Assembly (NCBI GenBank): GCA_022571825.1
Contig: JACZXC010000034.1
Span: forward strand, 1 to 12,499
Reading direction: 5' to 3'
DNA length: 12,499 nucleotides
Origin: Myxococcales bacterium
GTDB lineage: Bacteria; Myxococcota_A; UBA9160; SMWR01
Part shown: piece by piece, positions 1-7,072 of the stretch
Numbering within the stretch: position 1 is the first letter of the stretch
Layout: the number at the start of each line of letters is the position of its first letter
Translations under genes and position numbers: made by a program
The notes under the pieces: model-generated
Seen by the model: the letters and a program-made list of their open reading frames with translations, nothing else
What the model was told of the DNA's origin: nothing
Databases searched by the model: none

Positions 1-1185
1 TCGGTCCACACCCCACGCGATGGGCTTGGCCACCATCGGGTCGTAGTGCACCGTGACCGTCGCCCCCTGGTACACACCGCTGTCGACCCGCACGCCGATA
101 CCTCCGGCGGGCCGGTAGACGACGATTTCGCCCGGCGACGGCCGAAAGTTCTGATCGGGGTCTTCGGCGTAGATGCGGGCTTCGATGGCGTGGCCGCGGA
201 TCACCACGTCCTTCTGGGTGAACCCGAGGGGCTCCCCGGCGGCCACGCGAATCATGGCCTTCACGATGTCCACGCCGGTCACCGCCTCAGTGATGGCATG
301 CTCCACCTGCACCCGCGTGTTCATCTCGAGGAAATAGAAGCGGTTGTTCGAGTCGAGGAGGAACTCACAGGTACCGGCGCCCTGATAGCCGACGGCATTC
401 GCCGCCGCGATGGCCGCTTTCCCCATCTTCTCCCGGAGCGACTTCGTGATGCCGTTTCCGGGCGCCTCTTCGATCAGCTTCTGGTGACGTCTCTGGATCG
501 AGCACTCCCGCTCGGCCAGGTGGATGACGTTCCCCTGGGAGTCCGCGAGAATCTGGATCTCGATGTGCCGCGGCTGCTCGATGAACTTCTCGACGTACAG
601 GCCATCATCGCCGAACGCGGATTTTGCCTCGCTGCGCGCCCGGGCCACCGCCTGGGCGAGCTCGGATTCCGCGCGCACCAACCGCATCCCCTTGCCGCCC
701 CCGCCGGCACTGGCCTTGACCATCACCGGCAACCCGGCCTGCTGGGACCACCGCGCGATGGCCTCGTCCGACATCCGCTCGGTGGTGCCCGGGACGATGG
801 GAACGCCGGCATCCCGCATGGTCTTCCGCGAGGTGACCTTGTCGCCCATCAAGCGGATCACATCTCCGCTGGGGCCGATGAAGCGGATCCCCTCGGCGGC
901 GCAGCGGTCGGAAAACTCGCCGTTCTCTGCCAGGAAACCGTATCCGGGGTGGATCGCCTCGGCCCCGCATCGTTTGGCGATCTCCAGAATTCGCTCCATC
1001 ACCAGATAGGACTCGCGGGCCGGCGGAGGCCCACAGGGATAGGCCTCGTCGGCGAAACGCACGTGGAGGGAGTCGCGATCGACGTCCGAGTAGATTGCCA
1101 CGGTCCGGATCCCCAGCTCGCGGCAGGCCCGGATCACGCGGACAGCGATCTCGCCCCGGTTCGCGATGAGTACCTTCTGGAACAT
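1..1185 (-). CDS. accC: Biotin carboxylase subunit of an acyl-CoA carboxylase (partial, C-terminus off window)
   Basis: This subunit carboxylates biotin on a carrier domain using ATP and bicarbonate. The neighbouring carboxyltransferase then passes the CO2 to an acyl-CoA. I translated 395 codons from the ATG at 1185 to the window edge, with no stop. Visible are the N-terminal MFQKVLIANRGEIA motif, the ATP-grasp glycine loop VKASAGGGGKGMR (about 156-168), RECSIQRRHQKLIEEAPG (226-243), the metal and catalytic run FLEMNTRVQVEHA (285-297; E287, N289 and R291 align with E. coli AccC E288, N290 and R292) and R337 in EARIYAEDP. A stand-alone AccC has about 450 residues and a PccA/MccA-type alpha chain about 660 with a biotinyl domain. 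The missing end decides which this is, so the symbol is generic. The start lies 3 bp after the carboxyltransferase stop with no clear Shine-Dalgarno sequence, which implies translational coupling. Confidence 0.95.
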   Translation of the reverse strand, partial: MFQKVLIANRGEIAVRVIRACRELGIRTVAIYSDVDRDSLHVRFADEAYPCGPPPARESYLVMERILEIAKRCGAEAIHPGYGFLAENGEFSDRCAAEGIRFIGPSGDVIRLMGDKVTSRKTMRDAGVPIVPGTTERMSDEAIARWSQQAGLPVMVKASAGGGGKGMRLVRAESELAQAVARARSEAKSAFGDDGLYVEKFIEQPRHIEIQILADSQGNVIHLAERECSIQRRHQKLIEEAPGNGITKSLREKMGKAAIAAANAVGYQGAGTCEFLLDSNNRFYFLEMNTRVQVEHAITEAVTGVDIVKAMIRVAAGEPLGFTQKDVVIRGHAIEARIYAEDPDQNFRPSPGEIVVYRPAGGIGVRVDSGVYQGATVTVHYDPMVAKPIAWGVDR

Positions 1186-1188
1186 CGA

Positions 1189-2739
1189 TCAGAGGGGAAT
1201 ATTGCCGTGTTTCTTGGGCGGCAGGTGGTCGCGTTTTCCGGAGAGCATCTCCAGGGCCTGAATCACCCGGGGGCGCGTTTCTTCCGGGCGGATCACACCG
1301 TCGATGTATCCGAGCTCCGCCGCCTTGTACGGGTTGGCGAAGTTCTCACGGTAGTCGGCCTCTAGATCCACCCTGCGTGCTTCGGAATCTTCCGCGTCCT
1401 TGAGCTCGTTGCGAAAAATGATGTTGACGGCGCCGTCGGGTCCCATCACCGCCAGCTCCGCCATCGGATAGGCGAGGTTGATATCGGCGCGGGTGTGCTT
1501 ACTGCTCATCACGACGTAGGCGCCGCCATAGGCCTTGCGGGTGATGATCGTGATGCGCGGAACCGTCGCCTCGCAGAATGCATACAGCAGCTTCGCGCCC
1601 TGCTTGATGATGCCCCCGTGCTCCTGTGCGACGCCGGGAAGGAAACCGGGAACGTCGACGAAGGTCACGATGGGAATATTGAAGGCATCGCAAAAGCGCA
1701 CGAATCGCGCTCCCTTCTTGGACGCGTCGATGTCGAGAACACCGGCGAGGTGAGCCGGCTGGTTCGCGACGATTCCCACCGACCGGCCGCCGAATCGACC
1801 GAACCCCACGATCAGATTCTTGCCAAAGAGGGCTCCGATCTCGAAGAACCCATGGTCGTCGACCACGAGCTTGATCAGTTCCTTCATGTCATAGGGCTTG
1901 TTCGGATTGTCGGGAACCAGGGTACGCAGGGCGGGGTCCATGCGGTCTGTGGGATCGTCCGTCGGCACGAACGGGGGGTCCTCGAGGTTGTTCTGGGGGA
2001 TGTAGGAGAGCAGGGTTCGCGTGATCTGGATGCCCTCCTCCTCCCCGTTGGCTGCGAAGTCGGCCACGTTGCTCTTGGACGCGTGGGTGATGGCACCCCC
2101 CAGTTCTTCCGCCGTGACGTCTTCGTGGGTCACGGTCCGAATCACGTCCGGTCCGGTGATCATCATGTTGGCGGTGCCTTTGACCATGATGATGAAGTCG
2201 GTCATCGCTGGGGAGTAGACGGCCCCGCCAGCGCACGGACCCATGATCACCGAGATCTGGGGGACGACGCCCGATGAAAGCACGTTGCGCAGGAAGACGT
2301 CGCCGTACCCCGCCAGGGAGGTCACGCCCTCCTGAATACGGGCTCCGGCGCCGTCATTGAGACCCACCACCGGCGCTCCGACCTTCACCGCGAGATCCAT
2401 GATCTTGCAGATCTTCTTGGCGAACGCCCCCGACAAGCTGCCGCCGAACACCGTGAAATCCTGAGCGAAGAGAAAGACCTGCCGGCCGGCGATCCTTCCG
2501 TAGCCGGTGACCACACCGTCGCCGAGAATCTTGGTCTTCTCCATGCCGAAATCGTTGCAGCGGTGGACGACAAACCTGTCGATCTCGACGAAGCTGCCGG
2601 GATCGAAGAGCAACTCGATGCGCTCGCGGGCGGTCAGCTTCCCGGACGCGTGTTGGCGCTCGATGCGCTCCTCGCCGCCGCCCAGCAGGCTTTTGGCGTT
2701 CAGCTCTTCGAGTTTCTTGAGCTTCTCCTCGATCGACAT
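1189..2739 (-). CDS. pccB: Acyl-CoA (probably propionyl-CoA) carboxylase carboxyltransferase, beta subunit
   Basis: This subunit transfers CO2 from carboxybiotin to an acyl-CoA. At 516 aa it has the normal PccB/MmdA length. It holds the two crotonase-fold halves of the carboxyltransferase. The N-terminal half has FGGSLSGAFAKKI (98-110), the oxyanion-type glycines LNDGAGARIQEGV (127-139) and GPCAGGAVYSPAM (167-179). The C-terminal half has VDVPGFLPGVAQEHGGII (361-378), RKAYGGAYVVMSSKH (401-415) and AVMGPDGAVNIIF (430-442). The C-terminal KKHGNIPL is typical of propionyl-CoA carboxylase beta chains. Residue 409 is Val where characterised PccB proteins have Asp (GGAYDVM), and this position is known to influence acyl-CoA choice. 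A methylmalonyl- or acetyl-CoA-related activity is therefore possible. The gene follows the malic enzyme by 17 bp and precedes its biotin carboxylase partner by 3 bp. Confidence 0.94.
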   Translation of the reverse strand: MSIEEKLKKLEELNAKSLLGGGEERIERQHASGKLTARERIELLFDPGSFVEIDRFVVHRCNDFGMEKTKILGDGVVTGYGRIAGRQVFLFAQDFTVFGGSLSGAFAKKICKIMDLAVKVGAPVVGLNDGAGARIQEGVTSLAGYGDVFLRNVLSSGVVPQISVIMGPCAGGAVYSPAMTDFIIMVKGTANMMITGPDVIRTVTHEDVTAEELGGAITHASKSNVADFAANGEEEGIQITRTLLSYIPQNNLEDPPFVPTDDPTDRMDPALRTLVPDNPNKPYDMKELIKLVVDDHGFFEIGALFGKNLIVGFGRFGGRSVGIVANQPAHLAGVLDIDASKKGARFVRFCDAFNIPIVTFVDVPGFLPGVAQEHGGIIKQGAKLLYAFCEATVPRITIITRKAYGGAYVVMSSKHTRADINLAYPMAELAVMGPDGAVNIIFRNELKDAEDSEARRVDLEADYRENFANPYKAAELGYIDGVIRPEETRPRVIQALEMLSGKRDHLPPKKHGNIPL

Positions 2740-2756
2740 CGTTCAGCACACCCGCA

Positions 2757-4106
2757 TCACATGTTGGACAGGACGACTGCGGTCTTGCTGAGCTGCTGAC
2801 CGTACTCGACGATATCGATCTTCTTTCGCGCAACTCCACTATCCATCGCGGCCTGGGCCACTGCGGGAACCACGTAGGTCAGGATTCTCGGATCGAAGGG
2901 CTTGGGAATGATGTAGTTCGGCCCCAGCTCGAAGTTCTCGTTGCCGTAGGCGTCCCGCACGATCTGGGGCACGACCTTGCCCCGGGCGGCGAGCTCGGCG
3001 AGGGCGTGGGCCGCGGCCAGCTTCATCGGTTCATTGATCTGTCTAGCGCGCACGTCGAGGGCTCCACGGAAGATGAAGGGAAAGCCGAGAACGTTGTTCA
3101 CCTGGTTGGGGTAGTCCGACCGCCCGGTGGCGATGATCGCATCCCGGCGTACCTGTCTGACCTGATCGGGCGAGATCTCCGGATCGGGGTTGGCCATTGC
3201 GAAGATGATCGGGTTGGGGGCCATCCTCTTCACCATGTCCGCCGTCATCAGACCGGCCTGGGACAGGCCGGCGAAGACGTCCGCTCCCTCGAGCGCATCC
3301 GCGAGGGTCCGGGCCGAGGTCTTGCGGGCGAACTCGAGCTTGTACGGGTTCATGCCCATCGTCCGACCCCGGTAGATCACGCCGTGACTGTCGCAGAGCA
3401 ACATGTTCTCGGAACGAATCCCGAGATCGCGATAGAAACGGGCGCAGCCGATACCCGCGGCTCCAGCACCCGAGAACACCACGCGGGTCTCTTCAATATT
3501 CCGGCCGGTGATTGTAAGAGCGTTGATCAGCGCCGCACCCGAGATGATCGCGGTCCCGTGTTGGTCGTCGTGAAAAACCGGGATGTCGAGCCTCTCGATC
3601 AGCTGGCCTTCGATCTCGAAACATTCGGGGGCTCGCACGTCCTCGAGGTTGATGCCTCCGAAGGTCGGGGCGATCAGCTCCACGGTGCGGACGAACTCCG
3701 CGATTGAATTCGTGTCGATCTCGATGTCGAAGACGTCGACATCGGCGAAACGCTTGAACAGGACCGCTTTGCCCTCCATGACGGGCTTGCCCGCCAAGGC
3801 GCCGATGTTGCCCAGACCCAGCACCGCGGACCCGTTGCTGATGACGGCGACCAGATTTCCCTTGGCCGTGTAGCGAAATGCCAGCTCCGGATCGCGGGCG
3901 ATCTCGCGGCAGGGTTCGGCCACACCCGGGGTATAGGCGAGCGAGAGATCCTCCTGGGTCTCGGTCGGCTTGGTCGGGGTGATCTTGATCTTTCCGGGGC
4001 GGCCATCGGCGTGGTAGGCGAGGGCCTGCTCTCGCGTCACCAAATTCCCAACCTCGTGCATACGAGCCCAGGGTCGGCTGTGTGCCCCCGGGGAAAGGCG
4101 CGCCAT
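2757..4106 (-). CDS. maeB: Malic enzyme (oxaloacetate-decarboxylating malate dehydrogenase), short form
   Basis: It oxidatively decarboxylates malate to pyruvate and CO2, making NADH or NADPH; the cofactor cannot be read from sequence. The 449 aa match the malic domain of E. coli MaeB (YTAKGNLVAVISNGSAVLGL, 79-98; ALAGKPVMEGKAVLFKRF, 103-120). The C-terminal phosphotransacetylase-like domain of the 759-aa MaeB is absent. Likely catalytic and metal residues are Y58 in AYTPGV, K113, E155/D156 in NLEDVRAPECFEIE and D180/D181 in FHDDQHGTA. The Rossmann loop is FSGAGAAGIG (211-220). The start is uncertain. The first ATG (4106) adds 15 Pro/Arg-rich residues unlike the family, and its GGAGGGG box at 4123-4129 lies 16 nt away. 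The ATG at residue 16 (4061) gives a more typical N-terminus but has no clear Shine-Dalgarno sequence. The gene sits between an acyl-CoA dehydrogenase and the carboxylase, fitting C4-acid to pyruvate flux. Confidence 0.94.
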   Translation of the reverse strand: MARLSPGAHSRPWARMHEVGNLVTREQALAYHADGRPGKIKITPTKPTETQEDLSLAYTPGVAEPCREIARDPELAFRYTAKGNLVAVISNGSAVLGLGNIGALAGKPVMEGKAVLFKRFADVDVFDIEIDTNSIAEFVRTVELIAPTFGGINLEDVRAPECFEIEGQLIERLDIPVFHDDQHGTAIISGAALINALTITGRNIEETRVVFSGAGAAGIGCARFYRDLGIRSENMLLCDSHGVIYRGRTMGMNPYKLEFARKTSARTLADALEGADVFAGLSQAGLMTADMVKRMAPNPIIFAMANPDPEISPDQVRQVRRDAIIATGRSDYPNQVNNVLGFPFIFRGALDVRARQINEPMKLAAAHALAELAARGKVVPQIVRDAYGNENFELGPNYIIPKPFDPRILTYVVPAVAQAAMDSGVARKKIDIVEYGQQLSKTAVVLSNM

Positions 4107-4113
4107 TCTATCA
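4105..4113 (-). promoter_or_regulatory. Possible extended -10 promoter overlapping the first malic enzyme ATG
   Basis: On the minus strand the sequence reads TG-A-TAGAAT, an extended -10 element with 5 of 6 matches to TATAAT. I found no -35 at the right distance. Its last bases overlap the annotated ATG at 4106. Transcription from it would begin inside the first codons and force use of the ATG at 4061. This is inference from one short motif. Confidence 0.2.
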
Positions 4114-4125
4114 GATCGACCACCC

Positions 4126-4149
4126 CTCCGCTGAGTCCGAAAGGCGGAG
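4126..4149 (-). repeat. Small inverted repeat in the acyl-CoA dehydrogenase / malic enzyme gap
   Basis: CTCCGC (4126-4131) and GCGGAG (4144-4149) form a 6-bp stem with a 12-nt loop. On the minus transcript the 3' arm overlaps the only GGAGGGG box upstream of the malic enzyme, so it could hide that site. There is no T-run after it, so a terminator is unlikely. An 8-bp direct repeat, GAGTCCGA, also lies here at 4133-4140 and 4147-4154. It may be chance in GC-rich DNA. Confidence 0.25.
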
Positions 4150-4176
4150 TCCGAGGGTCAAACGGGGCCGCCGAGG

Positions 4177-5316
4177 CTATGTCTTGAGGAGTTCTCGGGC
4201 GATCACCAGGCGCTGGATCTGGTTGGTGCCCTCGTAGATCTGCATGAGCTTGGCGTCGCGCATCAGCTTTTCCACCGGATAATCTTTCGTGTAGCCATTG
4301 CCTCCGAAGATCTGGACGGCATCCGTCGTGATGCGCATGGCGGCATCGGTGGCAAAGCACTTGGCGAACGACGAGTACTTCGATGCGCGCCTACCGCCGT
4401 CGATCATCCAGGCGCTCTGCAGCGTCAGCAGGCGAGCCGCCTCGATCTCCTTGGCCATGTCGGCCAACATGAACTGCACCGCCTGAAAGGTTCCGATGGG
4501 ATTTCCGAAGGCCTTTCGCTCGCGGGCATAGTTGACGGATTCGTCGAGAGCGCGGCGGGCAATGCCCGTTGCGAGGGCGGCGATCGGAGGTCGGGTGCGA
4601 TCGAGAGTGCGCATGGCGATCTTGAATCCCTCGCCTTCTGCGCCCAGCCGCTGAGACGAAGGCACCCGGACCCCGTCGAAGTGGATCACCCGGGTGTCGC
4701 TTGCGCGCTGGCCCATCTTGTCTTCTTTCTTCCCGCGGGACAGCCCGGGCGTATCCGCAGGAATCACGAAGGCGCAGATCCCCTGGTGACGAGTCGAGCG
4801 GTCGAGGGTCGCGAAGACGGTATAGAGGTCGGCCTCTCCTCCATTCGTGATCCAGCACTTCGTGCCATTCAGGTGATAGGTGTCGCCGTCCCGCTCGGCA
4901 CGGAGCTGTAATCCAGCCACGTCGGATCCAGCCTCCGGTTCGGAGAGACAGAACGAGATCAAGGTGAACTTTTCGGCGCAGGGAATCAGCCATTCGCGTC
5001 GCTGATCCCCGGTGCCCGAGATGATGATGGGCATGAGGCCGAGGTCGTTGCACATGACCGAGGTGGCGATGCCCGAGCAGCCCCACGCCACTTCTTCGGT
5101 GAGGATGCAGGTGTCCACGGAGGAGAGACCCACGCCGCCGAATTCCTCGGGAATGGCCGTGCTCGACAGGCCCAATTCCCAGGCTTTCTGGATCAGTGCC
5201 CGTGGGAACTCCCCGCTTTGATCGTACTGGGCTGCAACGGGCGCGATCTCCTCGACGGCGAAGCGTCGCGCCGTCCCCTGGAGCGCGAGTTGTTCGTCGG
5301 TGAGGCTGAACTCCAT
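4177..5316 (-). CDS. Acyl-CoA dehydrogenase (medium/short-chain type)
   Basis: This is an FAD enzyme that makes the alpha,beta double bond in the first step of beta-oxidation and passes electrons to electron-transfer flavoprotein. The 379 aa are the usual length. The N-terminal helical domain (about 1-115) is followed by the beta-domain motif CLSEPEAGSDVAGLQ (123-137) and the substrate/FAD stretch GTKCWITNGG (151-160). The C-terminal helical domain has RERKAFGNPIGTFQAVQ (265-281) and FGGNGYTKDYPVEKLMRDAK (337-356). E362 in QIYEGTNQIQR sits where the catalytic Glu of medium- and short-chain enzymes lies (MCAD E376), which argues against the isovaleryl or long-chain types. Exact chain length is not deducible. 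The ATG is 16 bp after the iclR stop, with no evident Shine-Dalgarno sequence. The next gene, malic enzyme, follows after 70 bp. Confidence 0.95.
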   Translation of the reverse strand: MEFSLTDEQLALQGTARRFAVEEIAPVAAQYDQSGEFPRALIQKAWELGLSSTAIPEEFGGVGLSSVDTCILTEEVAWGCSGIATSVMCNDLGLMPIIISGTGDQRREWLIPCAEKFTLISFCLSEPEAGSDVAGLQLRAERDGDTYHLNGTKCWITNGGEADLYTVFATLDRSTRHQGICAFVIPADTPGLSRGKKEDKMGQRASDTRVIHFDGVRVPSSQRLGAEGEGFKIAMRTLDRTRPPIAALATGIARRALDESVNYARERKAFGNPIGTFQAVQFMLADMAKEIEAARLLTLQSAWMIDGGRRASKYSSFAKCFATDAAMRITTDAVQIFGGNGYTKDYPVEKLMRDAKLMQIYEGTNQIQRLVIARELLKT

Positions 5317-5332
5317 GGGGTCGGGTCGAGGC

Positions 5333-6118
5333 TCAGGGCGCGTAACCCAGGTCGCGCGAGAGACGGTCCGCCGCCTCGGTCACCTGGGGTACGATTTCCC
5401 GCAGCAGCTGGTCCTCGACCAGTCGGAACCCCAGCGCGGAGACCGAGATCGCCGCAACCAGCTCGCCAGTCCCGTCGAAGACCGGGGCCGCGGCACAGTG
5501 CAGCCCCTCTTCGCACTCCCCCAGGTCGACGGCAAAGCCCTGGACCTTGACGCCGCGAAGGTGTTCGAAGAACTTGTCGCGGTCGACGATGGTCGCGCGG
5601 GCTCGCCGCTCGAGCCCTGTCTCCGCGAGGGATTGGTCGAATTTCTCGCGAATGCGATCGGGTCCGCAACCCAGCAGCGCCTTGCCCAGCGCGGTGCAGT
5701 GCACCGGAAGCCGGGAACCGACCCGGGGCATCGTGAGGACCAGCCGATCCGAGGCCTCTCCGTCGAGGTGGATCACCTCGAAGTCTCGCAACACCCCCAG
5801 ATGCGCCGTCTCCCCGACGGCCCGGGCGAGCGCTTCGAGAATGGGGCGACTCCGCTTCAGCAGCGAGCGACCCTGGGAAAAAGCCCGGCCGAGTTCGAGG
5901 GCTCGTACTCCCAGCTTGTATCGCTCGGTCTCGGGGCTCTGTTCGACGTAACCCCGCTCCTCGAGGGTGGCGAGCAGGCGGAACACATTGTTCTTGTGGA
6001 GTTCGAGCCGGCGAGACAGCGCCGTGACGCCGACCTCACCCGCGTCTCGGAATTCCTCGAGGAGCCGCAGCGCATTGATCACCGTCTGGATCGCGTAGTC
6101 ACCCTTCGGCTTCTTCAT
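5333..6118 (-). CDS. IclR-family transcriptional regulator
   Basis: This is a dimeric DNA-binding regulator whose C-terminal domain binds a small metabolite. The 261 aa fit the family. An N-terminal winged helix-turn-helix lies at about 8-70, with GVTALSRRLELHKNNVFRLL (30-49) as helix-turn-helix and RYKLG as wing. The effector domain shows PVHCTALGKALL (138-149) and the terminal glycine/small-residue pattern GECEEGLHCAAAPVFD (200-215) with AAISVSA (222-228). It is the first gene of a minus-strand run, 16 bp before the acyl-CoA dehydrogenase, so it probably controls that operon and itself. The effector may be an acyl-CoA or organic acid; nothing in the sequence fixes which. The ATG has a GGAG box (6129-6132) 10 nt upstream. 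Confidence 0.95.
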   Translation of the reverse strand: MKKPKGDYAIQTVINALRLLEEFRDAGEVGVTALSRRLELHKNNVFRLLATLEERGYVEQSPETERYKLGVRALELGRAFSQGRSLLKRSRPILEALARAVGETAHLGVLRDFEVIHLDGEASDRLVLTMPRVGSRLPVHCTALGKALLGCGPDRIREKFDQSLAETGLERRARATIVDRDKFFEHLRGVKVQGFAVDLGECEEGLHCAAAPVFDGTGELVAAISVSALGFRLVEDQLLREIVPQVTEAADRLSRDLGYAP

Positions 6119-6128
6119 CGTCGTGGGT

Positions 6129-6132
6129 CTCC
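6129..6132 (-). promoter_or_regulatory. Ribosome binding site of the iclR-family gene
   Basis: GGAG on the minus strand lies 10 nt before the ATG at 6118. No competing in-frame start has a better site, so it supports the chosen start. Confidence 0.5.
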
Positions 6133-6198
6133 AACCCCTCAGCGCGAGTCATGCTGGGCGCCGCTCGAAATGGCGTGGGGAGGAGCCATCGAGCGCGC

Positions 6199-6218
6199 CG
6201 ATTCCGGCATGGGAATCG
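6199..6218. promoter_or_regulatory. Perfect 7-6-7 palindrome, candidate IclR operator
   Basis: CGATTCC (6199-6205) and GGAATCG (6212-6218) are perfect inverted repeats around the 6-bp spacer GGCATG. The site lies about 80 bp upstream of the iclR ATG in an otherwise gene-free region. IclR-family proteins bind palindromes of this size as dimers, often upstream of their own gene. The assignment to this regulator is inference from position and symmetry. Confidence 0.4.
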
Positions 6219-6369
6219 CTCACCTACTCCGAGCCGGTCACGAAGGCGCGAGGCCGCGATCGTCGAGGGCTGAGTGAGGAAAACCATCTTGCGGTGCGGC
6301 TGCAGGAGAGAAGTACTCGTGCGAATTGCTTCACGCTCGCGCCAACTCGGAGTGAAAGTCGATGAGGAT

Positions 6370-6399
6370 CTTCTATCGCACGTCTGCGGGGAGTGTCAA
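6370..6399 (-). promoter_or_regulatory. Possible sigma70-type promoter for the iclR operon
   Basis: On the minus strand a perfect -35 TTGACA (6394-6399) is followed after 18 bp by TAGAAG (6370-6375), 4 of 6 matches to TATAAT. A start near 6363 would give a leader of about 245 nt before iclR, containing the palindrome at 6199-6218. That long leader is a weak point. A 5-bp inverted repeat, TCTCG-N6-CGAGA (6405-6420), lies just upstream of the -35. Confidence 0.35.
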
Positions 6400-6478
6400 T
6401 AGAATCTCGACGATCCGAGAGCAAAGATTCCGAAAGTTATTTTGTAGGACGGTCGAGTGGCGTGGAGGACACCGACGG

Positions 6479-6507
6479 AAAAGCGGCTTCGGGACGGATC
6501 CCCGCCG
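6479..6507 (-). terminator. Possible rho-independent terminator after lspA
   Basis: On the minus strand, 4 nt after the lspA stop, CGGC and GCCG (6504-6507 and 6484-6487) enclose an inner GGGA/TCCC stem (6499-6502 and 6491-6494) with a 4-nt loop. TTTT follows almost at once. The stem is bulged and the T-run is short, so efficiency is uncertain. Its position at the end of the aroF-mrcB-lipoprotein-lspA run fits. Confidence 0.4.
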
Positions 6508-6511
6508 GGAC

Positions 6512-7036
6512 CTAGGAACTCCCGGGGCTCTCGCTCGCGGCGGATTCCGCCCGGGTTTCCCCCTCACTGGCGAGGAGCTCCAGCACGAGCACGCCGACGC
6601 CGACGACGATGCAGCTGTCCGCAACGTTGAAGTCCGGCCACGTGTAGCCCGCCCAGAGGCGGAAGTGCAGGAAGTCGACCACCTCCTGGAATCGAATCCG
6701 GTCGATCAGGTTCCCGATCGCGCCTCCGAGAATCAGACCCAAGGCCAGAGACGCGAGCCGGTCCCCGGGGGCCAGCTTCCGGAAAAAGGAGATGATGATG
6801 GCAATCGCGATGCAGGCGACTCCCACGAAGAAGGTAAGCCGAATTTCGGGTGGCGCATCGGAAAAGAGTCCGAACGCGGCTCCCGTGTTCCGAACGTGAG
6901 TCAGGTAAAAGAACCCATCGATCACCGGGATGCGATCCGAGAACGAGAGATTCTGGATGATGAGGTACTTCGTAACCAGATCGAGGCCCAGGCTCGAAAC
7001 GAATGCGGCCAGACCGATACGGGTTTTGGGCGTCAT
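6512..7036 (-). CDS. lspA: Lipoprotein signal peptidase (signal peptidase II)
   Basis: This is an inner-membrane aspartyl protease that cuts prolipoproteins just before the lipid-modified cysteine. Numbering here is from the TTG at 7048 (178 aa); the ATG at 7036 gives 174 aa and is preferred as the commoner codon, though neither has a clear Shine-Dalgarno sequence. There are four hydrophobic segments (about 10-30, 70-89, 100-115 and 145-160). Conserved blocks are DLVTKYLI (23-30), THVRNTGAAFGLF (50-62), LGGAIGNLIDRIRFQEVVDF (107-126) and FNVADSCIVVG (140-150). D125 in VVDF and D144 in VADS match the catalytic pair of Pseudomonas LspA (D124 and D143). The C-terminal tail is a Ser/Glu-rich run of about 18 residues. 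It is the last gene of the operon, 36 bp after a lipoprotein gene that is a likely substrate. Confidence 0.95.
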   Translation of the reverse strand: MTPKTRIGLAAFVSSLGLDLVTKYLIIQNLSFSDRIPVIDGFFYLTHVRNTGAAFGLFSDAPPEIRLTFFVGVACIAIAIIISFFRKLAPGDRLASLALGLILGGAIGNLIDRIRFQEVVDFLHFRLWAGYTWPDFNVADSCIVVGVGVLVLELLASEGETRAESAASESPGSS

Positions 7037-7072
7037 CCAGGCGAGCAAGCTATCACAGGGTCCCCGCAGGGG

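Larger units (their letters stand above)
6119..6511. other. Non-coding gap between lspA and iclR
   Basis: These 393 bp contain no convincing gene. Short open frames on both strands have odd starts and compositions and no ribosome sites. What I can see is listed separately: a terminator-like hairpin just after lspA, a -35/-10-like pair, a perfect palindrome and the iclR ribosome site. The stretch 6370-6450 is visibly less GC-rich than the coding DNA on either side, as expected for a promoter zone. Confidence 0.6.

Noticed and set aside
46..1365. Long plus-strand open frame (439 codons)
   Set aside because: It is antisense to the biotin carboxylase and the end of the carboxyltransferase. Its protein has no family motif and a His/Asp/Gly/Arg-rich composition typical of GC-rich antisense frames.
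1495..2277. Plus-strand 260-codon open frame opposite the carboxyltransferase
   Set aside because: It is a shadow of a gene with clear family motifs; its protein is His/Asp/Gly-rich with no recognisable domain.
6224..6424. Minus-strand 66-codon open frame in the iclR upstream gap
   Set aside because: It has a TTG start, no Shine-Dalgarno sequence and an Arg/Ser-rich composition, and it overlaps the promoter-like elements.
7062..7072. CCCC-TGC-GGGG hairpin between the lipoprotein gene and lspA
   Set aside because: The stem is only 4 bp and no T-run follows, so it is not a terminator. It could occur by chance in GC-rich DNA.
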